Virus record (IMG/VR): IMGVR_UViG_3300047089_000265 | Coordinates: 1 to 46,621 of that record | Direction: 5' to 3' (one strand) | Length of the DNA: 46,621 nucleotides | Origin: a virus | Shown: positions 44,568 to 46,621 of the stretch, one piece after another | How positions within the stretch are numbered: position 1 is the stretch's first letter | How the letters are laid out: each line of letters begins with the position of its first letter | The notes under the pieces: generated by a model | What the model saw: only the letters and a program-made list of their open reading frames with translations | The model's database searches: none | What the model was told of the DNA's origin: nothing | Made by a program: the position numbers and the translations under genes

Positions 44568-46621
44568 TTAGTGGCAGTTAAACTGAGTGCCGGTGAACAC
44601 GGCGATCGCGCCCGTGCCGCTACCTGTGCATGGCGCGCTGTTCGGAGTGCCGTCGGTTATGTACAGTTCGATGCCCGCCTGTAAGCCGGGTATGCCGGCG
44701 ACGATGTTGGCCATCGCGGTCTTGTACAGAAAGCCGGGAGTCAGAGGCGCGGAAGCCAGGGCACGCTGGCAGAGTCCGGATGTCGTACCGGAAACGATGT
44801 TGCCCGCCTCGGCGATCTGCGCATTGTTGCCGCAGACTACCGCATAGTTGCTGCCCCCCTGAATGATAATATTCCCGACCAGGTTCATGCCGGTCGAGGC
44901 GTTGATCTGCACGGTAGGCAGGGTCGCGGAGTTCTGGTTGAACTGATTGGCTACCAGGGTCAGATTATTCTGGGTGATCTGCGTCGATCCGACCTGACTG
45001 CCGATCATGGTGTTGAGCTGCCCGGAGATCGGGAAGTGCGCCGCAAAGTTATTGGACTGCGACGTATTGCCGCCCACTCCGCAGGAGAGCGCATTCACGT
45101 TCACTAGACGGTTTTGGGTGCCTCCGATGTAGAGACACCTTCCCTGATTCTGGAAGAACAGCACGTCGGTGATATTGATGTTGGTTGCCGAGGAATCCAG
45201 CTCGATGCCGATGGCCGCTGTGTTGGTAGCCCACGGCGCACCGCTGTACGGCATACCTTCGTACTGGATCGTGACGTGATTGATCTGGCCGCCGTACCCG
45301 TTGATGTAGAGGCCGCCCGAATAATCGTTGTTCAAGTAACTAAGATGTCCGCCAAGCCAAAAGCCGCTCTGCGCTGCGTGAATGCCCCATCCTCCGTTGC
45401 CGAAAGTCTGCACGCCTCCGAACCAGACACCACCGTTGCCGGTGTGGGTCGAGTTATTGACATATTCGATGCCGTGCTGGCCCGCAGCTACGGTGATGAT
45501 GTCGACAAAGTGTCCCTGACCCCCTCCGAGCGTGATGTTGTCGAGCACCGAACCGGCCACGATCAGGTTGTCGGCTTGGCCGTTGCCGCCTCCGCCGTCC
45601 ACATAGAGCCCCTGGTAGAATTTGCTGATACTGACATCGTTGATCGACCAGTTATTGGCCAGTGCCGGATTGCCCGAGCAGCCGCCGCCGCAGGTGTGGA
45701 TGCCGATGGACGAGGTCGGCGTGCCCACCTGGCTGAGCATGCAGCCTCCAGACATCGAAAAGCCGTCAAACACCACGTTGAACATGCTGCCGGTCAGCGC
45801 ATTGTATTTCAGCTGCACGCCTGCCGTGCCGTAGCTGTAGGCCGCTCCGCAGTTCACGCTGCCGACGTTGGGCGGGGTGGTGGGCGCATAGAAATTGTAG
45901 GTACCCGCCGTAGGCGCAAGAAACGGGCCGAGCGTCCAGGCCTCGGCGAATCCTGCCGATGCGCTGTTGATGGCGTAAGGGCCGGAGTGCGCGTTAGGAC
46001 AGTTCAGAATCATCTGCCCGTTGACCTGTCCCGAGGTGCCCGTGCCGCCGGTGATCGCGCAGGCCTCCGACGGGCCGGTGCCGCCCGACACGTACACGTT
46101 GTGCAGGTAGTCCGAGCCGTTCATGCCGATCGGAACCACGGGGAACGTGACCGTAGTGTTGCCCGCGATCAGCGGTGTGGACGGCTTGACCGCCGCGAAG
46201 TTGTACAGGTTCGGGTTGAGCGTCGATACCACCGCGGCCAGGTTGGTCATGTTCGGGCCGAGTACGCTTTCGATGGACTTGATCTCCGCAGTCGTCGAGT
46301 TGAAATTCCAGGCCGTGATGAAGGCCGAGACAATCGCGCCGGCGTTGTGACCGGCAGCCGCCGTGTGATTGAAGCCGCGCCCGTCCACGTTCGGGCAGCT
46401 CGAGTGCCCGACGTTCATAGTGGAGCCGACAATCGAACAGACCGAGATCTGCTCGTTATCGATCGTGACCAGTTCGTTGGCGACAAACTTAGCCGCGGTC
46501 ACTACGGTGAACGAGGTTGCCGTCGTGTTCAACGGCGTCGTGAGCACGGTCTGGGCATTGTCGGTGGCCACCTTCATGTTCTGATCGGTGGCCACCGCGC
46601 CCGGGAACACGGCAGTCTGAG
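44568..46621 (-). CDS. Tail-spike gene, main body: right-handed beta-helix protein (continues into 127-1)
   Basis: Together with 1-127 this encodes about 705 residues. After the signal peptide comes a short N-terminal beta domain with TAAKFVANELVTIDNEQI and CPNVDGRGFNHTAAAGHNAG. A long series of beta-helix rungs follows, with Asn, Gly and Ser stacks (for example YQGLYVDGGGGNGQADNLIVAG, NNLTLVANQFNQ). These are characteristic of pectate-lyase-like spikes that bind or cleave host surface polysaccharide. More than ten Cys residues are present, unusual for phage spikes and in keeping with secretion. Possible catalytic residues cannot be assigned. The C-terminus ends FTGTQFNCH. Confidence 0.8.
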   Translation of the reverse strand, partial: QTAVFPGAVATDQNMKVATDNAQTVLTTPLNTTATSFTVVTAAKFVANELVTIDNEQISVCSIVGSTMNVGHSSCPNVDGRGFNHTAAAGHNAGAIVSAFITAWNFNSTTAEIKSIESVLGPNMTNLAAVVSTLNPNLYNFAAVKPSTPLIAGNTTVTFPVVPIGMNGSDYLHNVYVSGGTGPSEACAITGGTGTSGQVNGQMILNCPNAHSGPYAINSASAGFAEAWTLGPFLAPTAGTYNFYAPTTPPNVGSVNCGAAYSYGTAGVQLKYNALTGSMFNVVFDGFSMSGGCMLSQVGTPTSSIGIHTCGGGCSGNPALANNWSINDVSISKFYQGLYVDGGGGNGQADNLIVAGSVLDNITLGGGQGHFVDIITVAAGQHGIEYVNNSTHTGNGGVWFGGVQTFGNGGWGIHAAQSGFWLGGHLSYLNNDYSGGLYINGYGGQINHVTIQYEGMPYSGAPWATNTAAIGIELDSSATNINITDVLFFQNQGRCLYIGGTQNRLVNVNALSCGVGGNTSQSNNFAAHFPISGQLNTMIGSQVGSTQITQNNLTLVANQFNQNSATLPTVQINASTGMNLVGNIIIQGGSNYAVVCGNNAQIAEAGNIVSGTTSGLCQRALASAPLTPGFLYKTAMANIVAGIPGLQAGIELYITDGTPNSAPCTGSGTGAIAVFTGTQFNCH
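46559..46621. repeat. Right copy of terminal overlap
   Basis: Matches positions 1-63 with five substitutions in frame. The two versions of the segment read VAPAHNKNVATD and VATDQNMKVATD in the spike protein, so the differences change amino acids. Confidence 0.85.

Overview
The window looks like an essentially complete genome of a temperate, tailed double-stranded DNA phage, most likely podovirus-like. It carries small and large terminase, an 800-residue portal, a scaffold-like protein, major capsid, decoration protein, very long internal-virion-type proteins, a tail-spike cluster and a tyrosine integrase. The last 63 bases repeat the first 63 with five substitutions, and the tail-spike gene reads in frame across the join. 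The molecule is therefore circular or terminally redundant, about 46.56 kb. The host cannot be named from sequence. High GC, a YVTN beta-propeller, DUF433/DUF5615 genes and a spike with a bacterial signal peptide are compatible with an environmental Acidobacteria- or Planctomycetes-like host, at low confidence.

Layout. From about 20.0 kb down to 1, and on through the join from 46.6 to 30.0 kb, almost everything lies on the minus strand and forms the late region. In order it holds small accessory genes, a membrane protein, terS, packaging-linked genes, terL, portal, a beta-propeller between two paralogous small proteins, scaffold, capsid, neck/adaptor proteins, spike, tail proteins and internal virion proteins. 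Many starts overlap the upstream stop (ATGA or GTGA), so translation is probably coupled. Plus-strand insertions into this block are a DUF433/DUF5615/HigA toxin-antitoxin cluster (7.1-7.9 kb), two small ORFs (12.8-13.3 kb) and a freestanding HNH endonuclease (39.0-39.9 kb). The early/lysogeny side (20.0-27.9 kb) has a LuxR-type HTH protein, the integrase and a rightward operon: a winged-helix replication-initiator-like protein, zinc-ribbon proteins, a radical SAM protein and small unknowns. A three-gene leftward set sits inside that operon.

The most unusual component is a dispersed repeat system. About 45 copies of a 12-bp motif (GGAAGCTGCGGG in its assigned orientation), separated by unrelated 8-30 bp segments, form four arrays at 4.5-5.2, 20.4, 27.9-28.6 and 43.4-43.9 kb. 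Each array is built around one copy of a roughly 150-bp element. The element has a hairpin supported by compensatory base changes between copies and an inverted, anti-repeat-like copy of the motif. The largest array begins inside the stop-proximal codons of a 403-residue protein that resembles the TnpB/Cas12 RuvC-fold family, with apparently substituted catalytic positions and no C-terminal zinc ribbon. A strong terminator and a perfect 24-bp palindrome precede that gene. I infer a possible RNA-guided, perhaps nuclease-dead, phage system with multi-guide arrays. The arrays, element and gene are seen directly; the function is a hypothesis.

Seven G-rich or C-rich tracts with a 7-bp period (GGG every 7 bases) are also scattered through the genome. 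Two of them sit a fixed short distance from the structured element, and several are translated into the ends of proteins. I found no tRNA genes, DNA polymerase or recognisable endolysin.
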